Shown: positions 5,196 to 5,846 of the stretch, piece after piece
Layout of the letters: each line of letters begins with the position of its first letter
Position numbering within the stretch: the stretch's first letter is position 1
Assembly (NCBI GenBank): GCA_013298245.1
Contig: JAAFHD010000247.1
Location: forward strand, 1 to 5,846
Direction: 5' to 3'
DNA from: Alphaproteobacteria bacterium
GTDB taxonomy: Bacteria > Pseudomonadota > Alphaproteobacteria > Acetobacterales > Acetobacteraceae
DNA length: 5,846 nt
Notes under the pieces: model-generated
Database searches by the model: none
What the model was told of the DNA's origin: nothing
The model's input: the letters and a program-made list of their open reading frames with translations, nothing else
Made by a program: the position numbers and the translations under genes

Positions 5196-5846
5196 CTAAC
5201 TTTGCAGGGTGGTGCGGATCGCCTCGATCGCCGCACCCAAGGCCGCGCCATCCGGCCCACCGGCCTGCGCCATTTCCGGGCGGCCACCGCCGCCCTTGCC
5301 ACCAACCGCCGCCGCCGCCGCGCGCACCAGCGCAACAGCGTCGGCGCGGCCCTTCGCCGCCTCGCCCAGCCCCACGACAATGCTGGCCTTGCCGCCTTCA
5401 TTGCCCAGCACCGCCACCACATCGGCGGTGCCGCCGGCCAGGATCGCCTCGGCGATGCCTTTCAAATCCTTGGCCGGCGTGTCGCCCAGGTCGCGCAGCG
5501 CCACGCGCAATTCGCCGATGGTCTCCACGGCTGCCGCAGCACCTCCGGTCGCGAGCTTCTTGCGCAGCTCCGCAATATCCCGCTCCAGGCGCCGGCGGTC
5601 TTCCAGCAAGGTCGCAATGCGCGCCGGCAACTCCACAGGGTTCGCCTTCAGCACCCCTGCAGCCTCGCGCAGCAGCTTGGATTCCGCCTCGATGGTCGCC
5701 ATCGCGGCCGCACCCGTCACCGCCTCCACGCGCCGGACGCCCGCGGCGACCGCGGTTTCCATCACAATCCGAAAAGTGCCGATATCGCCGGTGGCGCGCA
5801 CATGCGTCCCCCCGCACAGCTCCATGGAATAGGCGGCATCGCCATC
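5196..5846 (-). CDS. alaS: Alanyl-tRNA synthetase, C-terminal part, cut by window edge
   Basis: AlaRS charges tRNA-Ala with alanine in the cytoplasm and clears mischarged Ser/Gly-tRNA-Ala. The last 216 residues are present; the full protein is usually about 880, so the catalytic and tRNA-recognition domains lie beyond base 5846. The visible part starts in the editing domain with D-G-D-A-A-Y-S-M-E-L-C-G-G-T-H, where C-G-G-T-H supplies two of the zinc/editing-site ligands. It is followed by G-D-I-G-T-F-R-I and G-V-R-R-V-E-A-V-T-G-A-A-A. A helical, charged stretch with many Leu, Arg and Glu (about residues 54-100 of the fragment) fits the coiled-coil linker. The C-Ala (DHHA1) domain ends the protein, with the glycine-rich G-G-K-G-G-G-G-R-P-E-M-A-Q-A-G-G. 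The reading frame is open to the edge, so the internal ATG at 5825 is not a start. Identity is very secure. Confidence 0.96.
   Translation of the reverse strand, partial: DGDAAYSMELCGGTHVRATGDIGTFRIVMETAVAAGVRRVEAVTGAAAMATIEAESKLLREAAGVLKANPVELPARIATLLEDRRRLERDIAELRKKLATGGAAAAVETIGELRVALRDLGDTPAKDLKGIAEAILAGGTADVVAVLGNEGGKASIVVGLGEAAKGRADAVALVRAAAAAVGGKGGGGRPEMAQAGGPDGAALGAAIEAIRTTLQS

Noticed and set aside
5209..5832. Plus-strand frame of 207 codons opposite alaS
   Set aside because: It is the Ala/Ser/Pro-rich reverse of the well-conserved AlaRS C-terminus, so a shadow frame.

Overview
The window is GC-rich, densely packed bacterial chromosome. The codon use, the Tat-like leader peptides and the mix of a Bug/TctC solute receptor, an IlvD/Edd sugar-acid-type dehydratase and a DUF1194 protein suggest an alphaproteobacterium, probably Acetobacteraceae (Roseomonas-like). 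That placement is inferred from the protein sequences alone; no rRNA or other species marker is present.

Layout. At the left edge, the first 56 codons of rplM (ribosomal protein L13) read leftward. A 143-base divergent region (170-312) follows, with a perfect 18-bp AT-rich palindrome and two overlapping, opposed promoter candidates. Then come a complete periplasmic Bug/TctC-type receptor gene (313-1275, +) and, four bases on, a VOC/glyoxalase-fold gene (1280-1672, +). A TetR/AcrR regulator gene (1679-2296, -) converges on the VOC gene and diverges from a small darcynin-family gene (2375-2704, +); an imperfect palindrome between the latter two is a likely TetR operator. An IlvD/Edd-family dehydratase gene (2728-4422, +) follows 23 bases after the darcynin gene. 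Its stop codon abuts the stop codon of a convergent exported von Willebrand A/DUF1194 gene (4423-5139, -). Upstream of that gene, across a 56-base gap holding a 24-base perfect palindrome, lies the 3' part of alaS (5196-5846, -), cut by the right edge.

How the genes may work together. rplM and alaS are core translation genes on the minus strand and appear to bracket about 5 kb of accessory genes. The plus-strand genes look like two short transcription units: receptor plus VOC, and TetR-controlled darcynin plus dehydratase. A receptor for small carboxylates beside a hydroxy- or sugar-acid dehydratase is compatible with organic-acid catabolism. However, no TctA/TctB membrane subunits, aldolase or dehydrogenase lie in the window, so no pathway can be assigned. 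The DUF1194 gene is probably read from its own promoter or by read-through from alaS.

I found no mobile element, CRISPR array, tRNA, rRNA or clearly new multi-gene system. No stretch longer than 300 bases lacks a gene. The points most worth following up are the palindrome at 236-253, the TetR-darcynin-dehydratase unit, and the hairpin between alaS and the DUF1194 gene.
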